The notes below the pieces were generated by a model, which was not told the origin of the DNA, ran no database searches, and saw nothing but the letters and a program-made list of their open reading frames with translations. Below, piece after piece: positions 8,514 to 15,624 of a stretch of 56,104 nucleotides of DNA. The position numbers and the translations under genes were made by a program. Source of the stretch: an uncultured Pseudomonadota bacterium (lineage in GTDB: Bacteria; Pseudomonadota; Alphaproteobacteria; RF32; CAG-239); the NCBI GenBank assembly GCA_949286215.1, contig CASDYX010000015.1, positions 1 through 56,104 of the forward strand, written 5' to 3'. Every line of letters starts with the position of its first letter. The stretch's first letter is position 1.

Positions 8514-9242
8514 TTGTGTACTGCAGGCTTTTGGAAAGACCAAAAAGGAACTATCCATTATTTTAAAAATAGAATGTTGAAACAAATGCCAAAAAATCAG
8601 CAAGTTGATTTTTCAGAAAAAGGAATTTTTATAACAGATGAAAATGGTCGTTTTGAAGGTTTAAATAAATATGGTCTATTTGCGGTCAGTCTAACAATGG
8701 AGCCTGACATAAAAAGAAAAAATCCACGTCCTTACGACATCAATAAAGATATTTTATTAAATTTTGAATCTGTTTTTGAAGCTTTAGAATTTTTCCAAAA
8801 AGAAAGTAAAAGGTATGATATGGGATTTATAGAATTATTAGGAAATTCTAAAAATGTATTTTACATAGAAGTTACGCCCAATCAGCTAGCCTACGCAGAT
8901 TTAACCAATGTCGCCCATTTTGCTTGCACAAATCATAGTCAACTTCTGATTAATCAGGGAAATTGGCAGGATATAACAAATTCTTCACATTTAAGACTTT
9001 TATCGGCACAAACAAAATTACTAAAAATCAAAAAATATGAAGATATAAAAAAGATGTTATCATCTCACGAACATGGTAAATATGGTTATTCAATCTGTTC
9101 CCATGATACAAAAAAATCCTTTACAGTCGGAGCCTGTATATTTACGCCCAAAACAATGCAAGCCGATATATGTATCAATGCCTTTCCTTGCGAAAACGGC
9201 TTTCAAACTTACAAATTTCATAAAAAGGATAAGATTTTATGA
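8514..9242 (+). CDS. Ntn-hydrolase of the C45 / linear amide C-N hydrolase type
   Basis: 242 residues starting at a TTG with GGAG 8 nt upstream. Cys follows the initiator directly (MCTAGFWKD), giving the N-terminal cysteine nucleophile after Met removal. VAHFACTNHSQ (about 132-142) and the C-terminal FTVGACIFTPKTMQADICI match the acyltransferase/penicillin V acylase (peptidase C45, NAAA-like) fold. These enzymes cleave or transfer acyl groups on linear amides. The gene overlaps the following GNAT gene by 4 nt (ATGA), so the two are translationally coupled. It is divergent from the MFS/ATP-grasp pair. An isopenicillin-N acyltransferase-like, bile-salt-hydrolase-like or TANGO2/NRDE-like protein are alternatives within the same fold. 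Confidence 0.7.
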   Translation: MCTAGFWKDQKGTIHYFKNRMLKQMPKNQQVDFSEKGIFITDENGRFEGLNKYGLFAVSLTMEPDIKRKNPRPYDINKDILLNFESVFEALEFFQKESKRYDMGFIELLGNSKNVFYIEVTPNQLAYADLTNVAHFACTNHSQLLINQGNWQDITNSSHLRLLSAQTKLLKIKKYEDIKKMLSSHEHGKYGYSICSHDTKKSFTVGACIFTPKTMQADICINAFPCENGFQTYKFHKKDKIL

Positions 9243-9700
9243 TTATACAAACCGAGAATAAGCATATTGAAGAATTATCTCATCTAAGGGTATTACAGCA
9301 AAAAGACGATTGGCAAGAGGATTATCAAGGCTCTGATGATGAACTTTTTGCCCAAACCAAGCAATTTTTGGAAGAACACTTAAACAAAGATTTGTTTATT
9401 TTTGCAGAATTCCAAAATGACGCAATTATTTCCACCTGCGGTTTATCACTTCTTAAAACCTTGCCGCAATGTTGCGATAATGGTGTTTATGGCTATGTTT
9501 GTAATGTCTTCACGCTGGAGAAATTCCGCTCTAAAGGAATACAAACCAATTTAATGGCTCATTTGATGGGTTTTGTAGAAAATAAGAAAATTAAAAGATT
9601 GCTTCTTTCTTCAGATAACCCAACAGCAATTCATATCTACCAAAAATTCGGCTTTAAGAAAGATGATTGGGGATATAAATGGATACAAAACGAGCAGTAA
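9239..9700 (+). CDS. GNAT family N-acetyltransferase
   Basis: 153 residues. The acetyl-CoA binding motif A is seen as VCNVFTLEKFRSKGIQTNLM (about 93-112), and the C-terminal motif B as SSDNPTAIHIYQKFGFKKDD (about 122-142). The ATG overlaps the stop of the Ntn-hydrolase gene (ATGA), so the two are made together. The substrate is unknown. Acetylation of an amine released or carried by the partner enzyme is possible but unproven. The N-terminal half (about 1-50) is acidic and Gln-rich. Confidence 0.85.
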   Translation: MIIQTENKHIEELSHLRVLQQKDDWQEDYQGSDDELFAQTKQFLEEHLNKDLFIFAEFQNDAIISTCGLSLLKTLPQCCDNGVYGYVCNVFTLEKFRSKGIQTNLMAHLMGFVENKKIKRLLLSSDNPTAIHIYQKFGFKKDDWGYKWIQNEQ

Positions 9701-9753
9701 TCACCAAATAACTTTAATGCAAGCAGCCATTTGCAAAAAAATTTGAACAATTT

Positions 9754-9789
9754 CTCATTATCAATATAAGTTATATGCCGGATAATGAG
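9754..9789. repeat. Inverted repeat between convergent genes
   Basis: A perfect 9-bp inverted repeat (CTCATTATC at 9754-9762, GATAATGAG at 9781-9789) encloses a second small palindrome (ATATAA-G-TTATAT). It sits between the convergent GNAT gene and the three-gene cassette. It may act as a two-way terminator, although no clear T-run follows. Confidence 0.5.
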
Positions 9790-9818
9790 TTAGCACCCAA
9801 GAAAATTTTTACCGAAAC

Positions 9819-10331
9819 CTAAATAAAAAAATTTTTTATATACCCTAAAAACCTTAATGTGCACGAAGACACATCTTTTAATTTATTCATCACACAACAT
9901 TGTAGACACGATTGATATATTGATATAGCAATTTTTTTTTGCATATTTTCATCTAAATCATTCAAACCATATATACCAGCGTGAAAACTCGCTACTGTTT
10001 CCTTTATATCTAATTCGACTTTAGTATCTTGATAAACGCTATTTTTCGTTTTCTGAACATCCAATAATGCACATTCTTTATTCAACCAACTTGGACGTTC
10101 TTTTTTTACAATTTTTTTCATATTCATGATTTTTATCGTATAATTTTTTCCATCAAAAGCATCTAAATGTAAAAAAGATAAAGAGCCATCCTTCTTTTTA
10201 TCAATAGTTCGTAACATAAAATTTTGCCAATTCATTTTTTTGGCTATTCCTTCCTGCCTTTTAATATCGTTTTCTAAATCTGATTTAGAATATGCTCTTA
10301 CAAGTTTACCTTCTCTTAGCTCTTTTAACAT
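9819..10331 (-). CDS. Unknown protein, third gene of an AT-rich cassette
   Basis: 170 residues with no family I recognise. The N-terminus is charged (MLKELREGKLVRAYSKSDLENDIKRQEGIAKKMNW). The middle, RTIDKKKDGSLSFLHLDAFDGK, resembles a small beta-sheet. The C-terminus holds a Cys pair (SCLQCCVMNK) and hydrophobic residues. There is no signal peptide or membrane helix. The ATG overlaps the stop of the preceding gene (TAATG), so the two are translationally coupled and their products probably act together. The sequence is very AT-rich. It could be an effector, immunity protein or regulator in the cassette, which is pure inference. Confidence 0.6.
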   Translation of the reverse strand: MLKELREGKLVRAYSKSDLENDIKRQEGIAKKMNWQNFMLRTIDKKKDGSLSFLHLDAFDGKNYTIKIMNMKKIVKKERPSWLNKECALLDVQKTKNSVYQDTKVELDIKETVASFHAGIYGLNDLDENMQKKIAISIYQSCLQCCVMNKLKDVSSCTLRFLGYIKNFFI

Positions 10332-10984
10332 TACAATTTACTCTTTTTCATAATTTTTAAGATAACTGAAAAATTCATATTTTCAAACAAATTATTGACA
10401 GAAGCAAAATCAAAAAAATAAATTTTTTTCTTTTTTAAAAAAGGCTTATAAGATAAGACACACTTATTTAATATCGATGTTTCTACAGTTATTGTAAATA
10501 AATTAAACCTATCAATTTCCCAATTTAAAGAAACAAGGCCTTTCTCTGATATTGTTATATTGGGAACCGAAATATTTCTCTGAGCTTTCATTATTCTTAT
10601 CAAGATATTTAATGATTCTAGAACAGAACTTTCGTCTACAATAAAATCATCATCAATATCTAATACATATTGATAGCTCTTATATATTTTTTCTCCATTT
10701 ATATTTACCTGAGAAATTATTTGTTTAGAGATTTTTTCTAGTATTGATTTATGCTTTGTATCAGATAAGCATACAACATCGTTATTAATAAAAATATTTT
10801 TATTTTTTAATATTTTAGAATATTCCGTCTTACTTATATCATAAACTGATTTTTTTATAACACTCATCAATATATCTGCAACAGATACACTACTATGTTC
10901 CGTCCACACCTGAAGATTATCATCTACATAAAACATATCTGATGCACAAGATAACTTATCTGCATAATTTACAATTAGTCCCAT
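10331..10984 (-). CDS. Unknown protein, second gene of an AT-rich cassette
   Basis: 217 residues, not recognised. It is mostly soluble, with alternating hydrophobic and polar residues (KIYKSYQYVLDIDDDFIVDESSVLESLNILIRIM) and a Lys-rich end (KPFLKKKKIYFFDFASVNNLF). No signal peptide, membrane helix or catalytic motif is visible. It begins 3 nt after the stop of the TIGR04255-like gene, and its own stop overlaps the next start, so the three genes form one transcript with coupled translation. A 60-base stretch from 10381, which covers its 3' end, has only 9 G/C bases by my count, far below the neighbouring housekeeping genes. This points to horizontal origin. Confidence 0.6.
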   Translation of the reverse strand: MGLIVNYADKLSCASDMFYVDDNLQVWTEHSSVSVADILMSVIKKSVYDISKTEYSKILKNKNIFINNDVVCLSDTKHKSILEKISKQIISQVNINGEKIYKSYQYVLDIDDDFIVDESSVLESLNILIRIMKAQRNISVPNITISEKGLVSLNWEIDRFNLFTITVETSILNKCVLSYKPFLKKKKIYFFDFASVNNLFENMNFSVILKIMKKSKL

Positions 10985-10987
10985 TGC

Positions 10988-11689
10988 TCATCTCAGCTTA
11001 TCTAATATTCCAAAATAAACATTTTCAATATCATCATGCATTTCATTAATTGTCGAATATATATTGTCTTTATCACATTTTTTAGATATGGCATTGATAT
11101 CAATAACTGAACCAATTTGGAACTTATCTTCACTTTCCAAAAGTTTAAATTTGGCTTCATTACTCAGAACCAGTACTATAGAATAGTTATCCCCAACATA
11201 AGTGATTGTATTTGAAAAGGAACCTACTTTAGAATCTGTTAAAGCATCTATACTAGAATTTAATTTTAATTCTTCTAACAATGTATCTTCATCCGAAAAA
11301 TTAACATAATTTACAACTATAGAATTAATAGAAAAAATAACGTCAGACAATAATGATACAATCATCTGTACTTGCTGTGAAATATTCTTCCAAGATTCAT
11401 ACGCAGCTTCGTCAATTCTTATTGCTACAATTCCATTTCCAACATAAACGGCATATTTTCCATTTGTTAAACGACATGTTGGAAAATTAGGTCCTCCAAA
11501 AATTTTTTCAGCTTCACTATATTGAGAAGCCTGCAACCTCTCTAACTTATCGAACCCTTTTGTCCTTAACCTTTCAACAATTGTAAATTCTACAACATCC
11601 TCTTTATTAGGAATAAATTTTATTTCTATAAGAACCGTTTTTAACAATTTACGCCAATTGTCAGGCTTTTCAATTTTTTTAAAAATCAA
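10988..11689 (-). CDS. TIGR04255-like protein (tentative), first gene of an AT-rich cassette
   Basis: 233 residues starting at TTG with AAGGAGT well placed upstream. The layout recalls the 'sporadically distributed' TIGR04255 family: an N-terminal strand with VVEFTIVERLRTKG, a central segment with NGKYAVYVGNGIVAIRIDE and a helix with AYESWKNISQQVQMIVSLL, a middle block near VVNYVNF, and a C-terminal helix INEMHDDIENVYFGILDKL. This is from memory of the family pattern, not a search. The biochemical role of TIGR04255 proteins is unknown. They turn up patchily in accessory islands, often with small partner genes. It leads a coupled three-gene operon next to a tRNA-Val-linked repeat. Confidence 0.55.
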   Translation of the reverse strand: MIFKKIEKPDNWRKLLKTVLIEIKFIPNKEDVVEFTIVERLRTKGFDKLERLQASQYSEAEKIFGGPNFPTCRLTNGKYAVYVGNGIVAIRIDEAAYESWKNISQQVQMIVSLLSDVIFSINSIVVNYVNFSDEDTLLEELKLNSSIDALTDSKVGSFSNTITYVGDNYSIVLVLSNEAKFKLLESEDKFQIGSVIDINAISKKCDKDNIYSTINEMHDDIENVYFGILDKLR

Positions 11690-11723
11690 GAGTGTTACTC
11701 CTTAAAATTGTATTCTATTAATA

Positions 11724-11752
11724 TATATAGTACTTTGATATTTAATAATCAA
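11724..11752 (-). promoter_or_regulatory. Candidate promoter of the three-gene cassette
   Basis: On the reverse strand, TTGATT (11747-11752) and TATATA (11724-11729) are 17 nt apart, about 35 nt before the TTG start of the first cassette gene. It is sigma-70-like, but AT-rich DNA gives such matches easily. Confidence 0.4.
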
Positions 11753-11870
11753 TTAATAAATTTGAAAACACTTTAACTAATAACACACTTACTAGTTATT
11801 TTTTTAGAGATACAGTATAATTCAAAATACCAAAACAACCTTTTTAATTGGTGGGAGTTGAGAGAGTCAA

Positions 11871-11904
11871 AAAGAAAAAACTAAACGATTTTAGTTTTTT
11901 CTTT
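11871..11904. repeat. Perfect 15-bp hairpin with CGAT loop
   Basis: Arms at 11871-11885 and 11890-11904 are perfectly complementary, with the loop CGAT at 11886-11889. The tRNA-Phe element carries a different stem with the same CGAT loop at the same place (50649-50676). The A/T-rich arms could also act as a terminator. Confidence 0.85.
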
Positions 11905-11980
11905 GCCGACCCTAGCTTTTAGCAGTGAGTGAGACGTCGGACACGACGGCGAAACGAACTATTAAAAGCTCGGAACCTCT

Positions 11981-12016
11981 GCCAATTTGCGCAAGCCTTG
12001 CGCCACGCAAATTGGC
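11981..12016. repeat. Palindromic insertion inside the opposite-strand tRNA copy
   Basis: GCCAATTTGCG (11981-11991) pairs perfectly with CGCAAATTGGC (12006-12016). A second, overlapping palindrome GCGCAAG-C-CTTGCGC lies at 11989-12003, so two hairpin folds compete. It interrupts the opposite-strand copy of the tRNA-Val 3' end. Confidence 0.8.
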
Positions 12017-12030
12017 AACTCCGCACCAAT

Positions 12031-12057
12031 AAAAAAACCGCCTCGAAAGGCGGTTTA
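12031..12057 (-). terminator. Terminator of tRNA-Val
   Basis: ACCGCC / GGCGGT hairpin with an A-run at 12031-12037 (a U-run in the tRNA transcript), 3 nt after the encoded CCA. The hairpin is extended by sequence complementary to the tRNA 3' end on its far side (12016-12030). Confidence 0.8.
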
Positions 12058-12059
12058 AT

Positions 12060-12135
12060 TGGTGGGAGTTGAGAGGTTCGAACTCCCGACCCTCTCGGTG
12101 TAAACGAGATGCTCTTCCAGCTGAGCTAAACTCCC
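12060..12135 (-). tRNA. tRNA-Val (anticodon UAC)
   Basis: 76 nt including an encoded CCA. The acceptor stem is GGGAGTT / AACTCCC. The D-arm GCTC..GAGC, anticodon stem TCTCG / CGAGA with loop TTTACAC (anticodon TAC), and T-arm GGGAG-TTCGAAC-CTCTC are all formed. Its place downstream of hup on the same strand is common in alphaproteobacteria. The 3' end is duplicated 211 bp further downstream (11843-11864). Confidence 0.95.
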
Positions 12136-12332
12136 ATCGCATTTACGAGAATAGTTTATATACTCACTCTCAAAATTAATCAAGCAAAAAATGCAAAAAA
12201 AATACATTTTTTTATAAAATTATTTTATATCAAGAAATTACCCATTAAAAATATGACGATAAAACCTCGTATCCAAAAATTTTGCTCACAAATTTTATAC
12301 TTTTGCCCAAAATAAAAAAAGATTCTCTGCAC

Positions 12333-12364
12333 AAAAAAGCGAGCTGAAAACAGCCCGCTTTTGA
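12333..12364 (-). terminator. Terminator of hup
   Basis: AAAAGCGAGCTG (12335-12346) pairs with CAGCCCGCTTTT (12351-12362) with one mismatch and an AAAA loop. The A-run on the left supplies the U-run. It lies about 60 nt after the hup stop. Confidence 0.75.
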
Positions 12365-12422
12365 GCGTAATAATATTTCCCTGTTAAAGTAAAAGGACCG
12401 GTCGCCCGCTCCTTTCTTATAA

Positions 12423-12695
12423 TTAGTTAACAGAGTCAACCAATACTTTACCAGCTTTGAATTTCGGCTGATTGCGAGCCGGAATTTTGATGGTAGCACC
12501 GGTGCGAGGATTGCGGCCGGTAGTAGCAGAACGTTTAGATACTGCGAAAGTACCAAAACCAACCAGACGAACTTCGTCGCCAGATTTCAAAGCAGAAGAA
12601 ATAGAGGCAACAAAAGCGTCAACAGCCTTAGCAGCATCAGTTTTTGTTAAGCCGGTTTCGCTAGCAATGCTAGAAATAAGTTCATTTTTATTCAC
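12423..12695 (-). CDS. hup: HU-family DNA-binding protein
   Basis: 90 residues, the normal HU size. The N-terminal helices MNKNELISSIASETGLTKTD and AAKAVDAFVASISSALKSGD are followed by VRLVGFGTFAVSKR and the DNA-binding arm with GRNPRTGATIKIPARNQPKF. The terminus is KAGKVLVDSVN. HU forms dimers that bend DNA and organise the nucleoid. It lies directly downstream of lon, in the lon-hup order usual for proteobacteria, but with its own promoter and terminator signals. IHF is excluded by the sequence around the arm and the neighbours. Confidence 0.95.
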   Translation of the reverse strand: MNKNELISSIASETGLTKTDAAKAVDAFVASISSALKSGDEVRLVGFGTFAVSKRSATTGRNPRTGATIKIPARNQPKFKAGKVLVDSVN

Positions 12696-12762
12696 GGTGA
12701 GGACTCCCTCTAATTATAAGTTATAAACCAATGTTCGCAGCGCAATCGCTGCTTACAAAAAA

Positions 12763-12791
12763 ATTTAAGCCCCAAAAAACTCTGAAGTCAA
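12763..12791 (-). promoter_or_regulatory. Candidate promoter of hup
   Basis: On the reverse strand TTGACT (12786-12791) and TTAAAT (12763-12768) are separated by 17 nt, about 70 nt before the hup start and after the lon terminator. The rest of 12696-12945 shows only A/T tracts. Confidence 0.4.
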
Positions 12792-12946
12792 ACGAAAACA
12801 AGGCTTTACCCTCAAAAAAAGCACTTTATCCCAAGTTTTTTTTGCTTTTGATAAGAAAAAAAGCATTTTTTTAGTCTTTATCCACAATCAAACCGCCAAT
12901 GAGCCTGGATTCTAAGAGATTCGCCAAACTCAGATACCGAGTCCTA

Positions 12947-12982
12947 AAAAAAAGCTCCGAACCGAGATTCGGAGCTTTTTTT
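12947..12982 (-). terminator. Terminator of lon
   Basis: AGCTCCGAA (12953-12961) pairs perfectly with TTCGGAGCT (12968-12976), with A- and T-runs on both sides. It lies about 20 nt after the lon stop. Confidence 0.85.
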
Positions 12983-13000
12983 GAACCCTAAAAGAAAACA

Positions 13001-15349
13001 TTATTTCTTTTTTGCGGCTTTGGTCGTTTTTTTGGTTTTATCCGCCAGAGCAATTTTCAAGACTTCAGAAACTTCTGAAACCGGAATAATCTTCATTCCT
13101 TTTTTAACATTATCGGGAATTTCGACCAAGTCTTTTTCATTTTCTTTAGGAATAATCACGGTTTTGATGCCACCGCGCAAAGCCGACAACAATTTTTCTT
13201 TTAATCCGCCGATAGGCAATACCCTACCCTGCAAAGTAATTTCACCGGTCATGGCAACATCTTTGCGAACAGGCGTTTTGGTCAAGACGGAAACAAGAGT
13301 CGTGTACATTGCAATACCGGCTGATGGTCCATCTTTAGGCGTTGCCCCTTCAGGGACGTGAACGTGAATATCGGTTTTCTCAAAGATTTCAGGGTCAATA
13401 CCTAAATCTTTGGAATGCGAACGAACAACGGAATAAGCCGTTTCAATAGATTCCTTCATCACATCACCGAGCTTACCAGTTTGGGTAATTTTACCTTTAC
13501 CGGGCATATCCACTGCCTCAATAAAGAGAATATCTCCGCCCACTTCGGTCCAAGCCAAACCGGTTGTAACACCGATATGGTCTTTTTCTTCAGCCTCACC
13601 AAAACTAAAGCGTTTAACCCCCAAATACTTATCCAAGTTTTTGTCGGTTACTTCAATTTGTTTAGCCTTGCCTTTTGAGAGCAAAATTTCTTTTACGGCC
13701 TTACGGGCAATAGTGGCGATTTCGCGTTCCAAATTACGCACACCGGCCTCCCGCGTATAATAACGAATAATATCGCGGATGGCACTTTCACTAATTTTAA
13801 GCTCCGATTCTTTAACGGCATTTTCCTCAAATGTCTTCGGAATAAGGTGGCGTTTGGCGATTTCGATTTTTTCGTCTTCGGTATAACCCGACAAACGAAT
13901 AATCTCCATACGGTCCAACAGCGGACGCGGCATATCCAGAGAGTTTGCGGTTGTAACAAACATCACATCCGACAAATCATAATCCACTTCCAGATAGTGG
14001 TCGTTAAAGGCAGCGTTTTGCTCAGGGTCCAACACCTCTAAGAGAGCAGAGCTGGGATCGCCTCTCCAATCATTGCCGAGCTTATCAATTTCATCAAGCA
14101 AGAACAACGGATTAGAGGTACCGGCCTTTTTCATCCCTTTAATAATTTTGCCGGGCATTGAACCGATATAAGTACGTCTGTGTCCTCTGATTTCGGCCTC
14201 ATCACGCATACCCCCCAAAGAGGCACGAACGAAGTTTCGTCCGGTTGCTTTGGCGATAGAGCGTCCGAGAGAAGTTTTACCCACACCCGGAGGGCCGACC
14301 AAACACAAAATCGGGCCTTTGATTTTATCGGCTCTGGCTTGCACAGCCAAATATTCAACAATACGCTCTTTAACCTTATCCAAGCCATAATGGTCTTTTT
14401 CCAAAATCTCCATGGCTTTCGAAATATCTTTATTGATTTTTGAGCGTTTTTTCCAAGGAATATCCAAGAGCCAATCCAAATAATTGCGAATAACCGTTGC
14501 CTCTGAGGACATGGCACTCATATTTTTCAGTTTTTTAACTTCGGCAATGGCTTTGTCTTTGGCTTCTTTTGAGAGCTTGGTCTTTTCGATTTTTTTCATA
14601 TATTCATCGATTTCGGTTTCTTCGTCATTATCACCGAGCTCTTTTTGAATAGCCTTCATCTGTTCGTTCAGATAATACTCTTTCTGGCTTTTTTCCATTT
14701 GTTTTTTGACGCGGGTTTTAATCTTGTTTTCCACCTCAAGCAAGGTGACTTCCGCGTTCATAAATTCCAAGATTTTTTCAAATCTTTCTTTAAGTGTTCG
14801 CCCTTCCAACAGCGCCTGTTTATCGGCAATTTTCAAAGCCAAATGCGAGGCAATCGTATCGGCCAATTTGCCGTTATCCTCAATTTGGTTGACCGAAACC
14901 AAAACTTCGGGCGGAATTTTTTTAGAGAGTTTGACATAGTCTTCAAACTGCGACAAAACAGCGCGTACCAGGGCCTCAAGCTCAACATCATTTTCGTCTT
15001 TATCAGGCAAAATTTCAGCCTGAACTTCCATAAACAGAGGGTTATCCAAAAACTTGGAAACTTTCACTCTTTCCATACCCTCAATCAAAACCTTAACTGT
15101 TCCGTCAGGCAGTTTTAACATTTGCAAAACGGTGCCCAAGGTTCCGACATGATAAACATCGTCTTCGGTCGGATCTTCGGTTGCAGCCACCTTTTGTGTA
15201 ATCAGCACAATATTTTGGTCTTTATCCACCACTTCTTGCAAAGCATTAATAGATTTTTCACGCCCGACAAACAAGGGCACAATCATTTTCGGATAAACCA
15301 CGATATCGCGCAAAGGCAACACGGGATAAGTGCTTTTTTTCACAACCAT
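13001..15349 (-). CDS. lon: ATP-dependent protease Lon
   Basis: 782 residues, the usual size for LonA. The N-terminal substrate-binding domain (about 1-200, starting YPVLPLRDIVVYPKMIVPLF) and a coiled-coil part are followed by the AAA+ domain with Walker A GPPGVGKTS (about 350-360), Walker B FLLDEIDKLG, and the serine-lysine protease domain with PKDGPSAGIAM (catalytic Ser near residue 680). The tail is basic (KTKKTTKAAKKK). Lon degrades misfolded and regulatory proteins in the cytoplasm. In many alphaproteobacteria it follows clpX directly. Here five genes on the other strand lie between them. A promoter with both sigma-70- and sigma-32-like features precedes it. Confidence 0.97.
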   Translation of the reverse strand: MVVKKSTYPVLPLRDIVVYPKMIVPLFVGREKSINALQEVVDKDQNIVLITQKVAATEDPTEDDVYHVGTLGTVLQMLKLPDGTVKVLIEGMERVKVSKFLDNPLFMEVQAEILPDKDENDVELEALVRAVLSQFEDYVKLSKKIPPEVLVSVNQIEDNGKLADTIASHLALKIADKQALLEGRTLKERFEKILEFMNAEVTLLEVENKIKTRVKKQMEKSQKEYYLNEQMKAIQKELGDNDEETEIDEYMKKIEKTKLSKEAKDKAIAEVKKLKNMSAMSSEATVIRNYLDWLLDIPWKKRSKINKDISKAMEILEKDHYGLDKVKERIVEYLAVQARADKIKGPILCLVGPPGVGKTSLGRSIAKATGRNFVRASLGGMRDEAEIRGHRRTYIGSMPGKIIKGMKKAGTSNPLFLLDEIDKLGNDWRGDPSSALLEVLDPEQNAAFNDHYLEVDYDLSDVMFVTTANSLDMPRPLLDRMEIIRLSGYTEDEKIEIAKRHLIPKTFEENAVKESELKISESAIRDIIRYYTREAGVRNLEREIATIARKAVKEILLSKGKAKQIEVTDKNLDKYLGVKRFSFGEAEEKDHIGVTTGLAWTEVGGDILFIEAVDMPGKGKITQTGKLGDVMKESIETAYSVVRSHSKDLGIDPEIFEKTDIHVHVPEGATPKDGPSAGIAMYTTLVSVLTKTPVRKDVAMTGEITLQGRVLPIGGLKEKLLSALRGGIKTVIIPKENEKDLVEIPDNVKKGMKIIPVSEVSEVLKIALADKTKKTTKAAKKK

Positions 15350-15384
15350 TTTATCATAAACCTCTATTAGTGTTATACCTAAAT

Positions 15385-15414
15385 AATATAGGAAAGCATT
15401 TCATACTCGACAAC
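15385..15414 (-). promoter_or_regulatory. Candidate lon promoter (sigma-70 or heat-shock type)
   Basis: On the reverse strand, TTGTCG and TATATT are 17 nt apart (15408-15413, 15385-15390). The same sequence reads GTTG-N18-CCTATAT, close to the alphaproteobacterial RpoH pattern CTTG-N17/18-CYTATNT. Heat control of lon would be expected. Confidence 0.4.
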
Positions 15415-15624
15415 ATGCCTCCAAAAACATATAAAAGGTTTGGCACATTTCACAGTCATCGGCAACGATTAAAAACGTTAATCCACAAAGACTTTTAGAG
15501 ATTGAGGAAATAGAGTATTTTATGCACAAAACTTATGAATAAAGTCATCATTATTGTTTTAAAATAAAAAAAGTCGTATATGATAAGAAGAAATTTATAG
15601 CAGAGAAAGAGTTGGAGAAAATAA

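Larger units (their letters stand above)
11843..12059 (-). repeat. tRNA-Val-linked element: direct and inverted copies of the tRNA 3' end with hairpin insertions
   Basis: A 22-bp copy of the tRNA-Val 3' end plus its flank (11843-11864) repeats 12054-12075 exactly, 211 bp apart. After it come a perfect CGAT-loop hairpin (11871-11904), CCGACCCT (11906-11913, also in the tRNA), and an inverted repeat AGCTTTTA / TAAAAGCT (11914-11921, 11963-11970) around CGACGGCGAAACGAAC (11944-11959). Then comes an opposite-strand copy of the tRNA 3' part (GAACCTCT 11973-11980, CAACTCCGCACCAAT 12016-12030) split by a palindrome (11981-12016). The tRNA terminator closes the element. A matching design lies beside tRNA-Phe (50619-50861). 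It is too short to encode an integrase. Nature unknown: a non-autonomous mobile element, an integration scar or an RNA regulator are possible. Confidence 0.7.

Noticed and set aside
9754..9789. CRISPR-like or attachment site at the inverted repeat after the GNAT gene
   Set aside because: Only one copy is seen, with no spacer series and no match to the tRNA-Val 3' end, so it does not mark the other end of an island.
6300..11842. A third copy of the tRNA-Val 3' end bounding the AT-rich region as a full genomic island
   Set aside because: I looked for the 14-base core of the repeat between 6,300 and 11,840 and saw none; the island limits stay undefined.
11912..12142. A 76-residue reading frame on the reverse strand through tRNA-Val and its element
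   Set aside because: It translates the tRNA and repeat sequence; RNA genes and palindromes explain it fully.
12245..12562. A 105-residue reverse frame overlapping hup
   Set aside because: It covers the hup 3' end and terminator in another frame and has no independent support.
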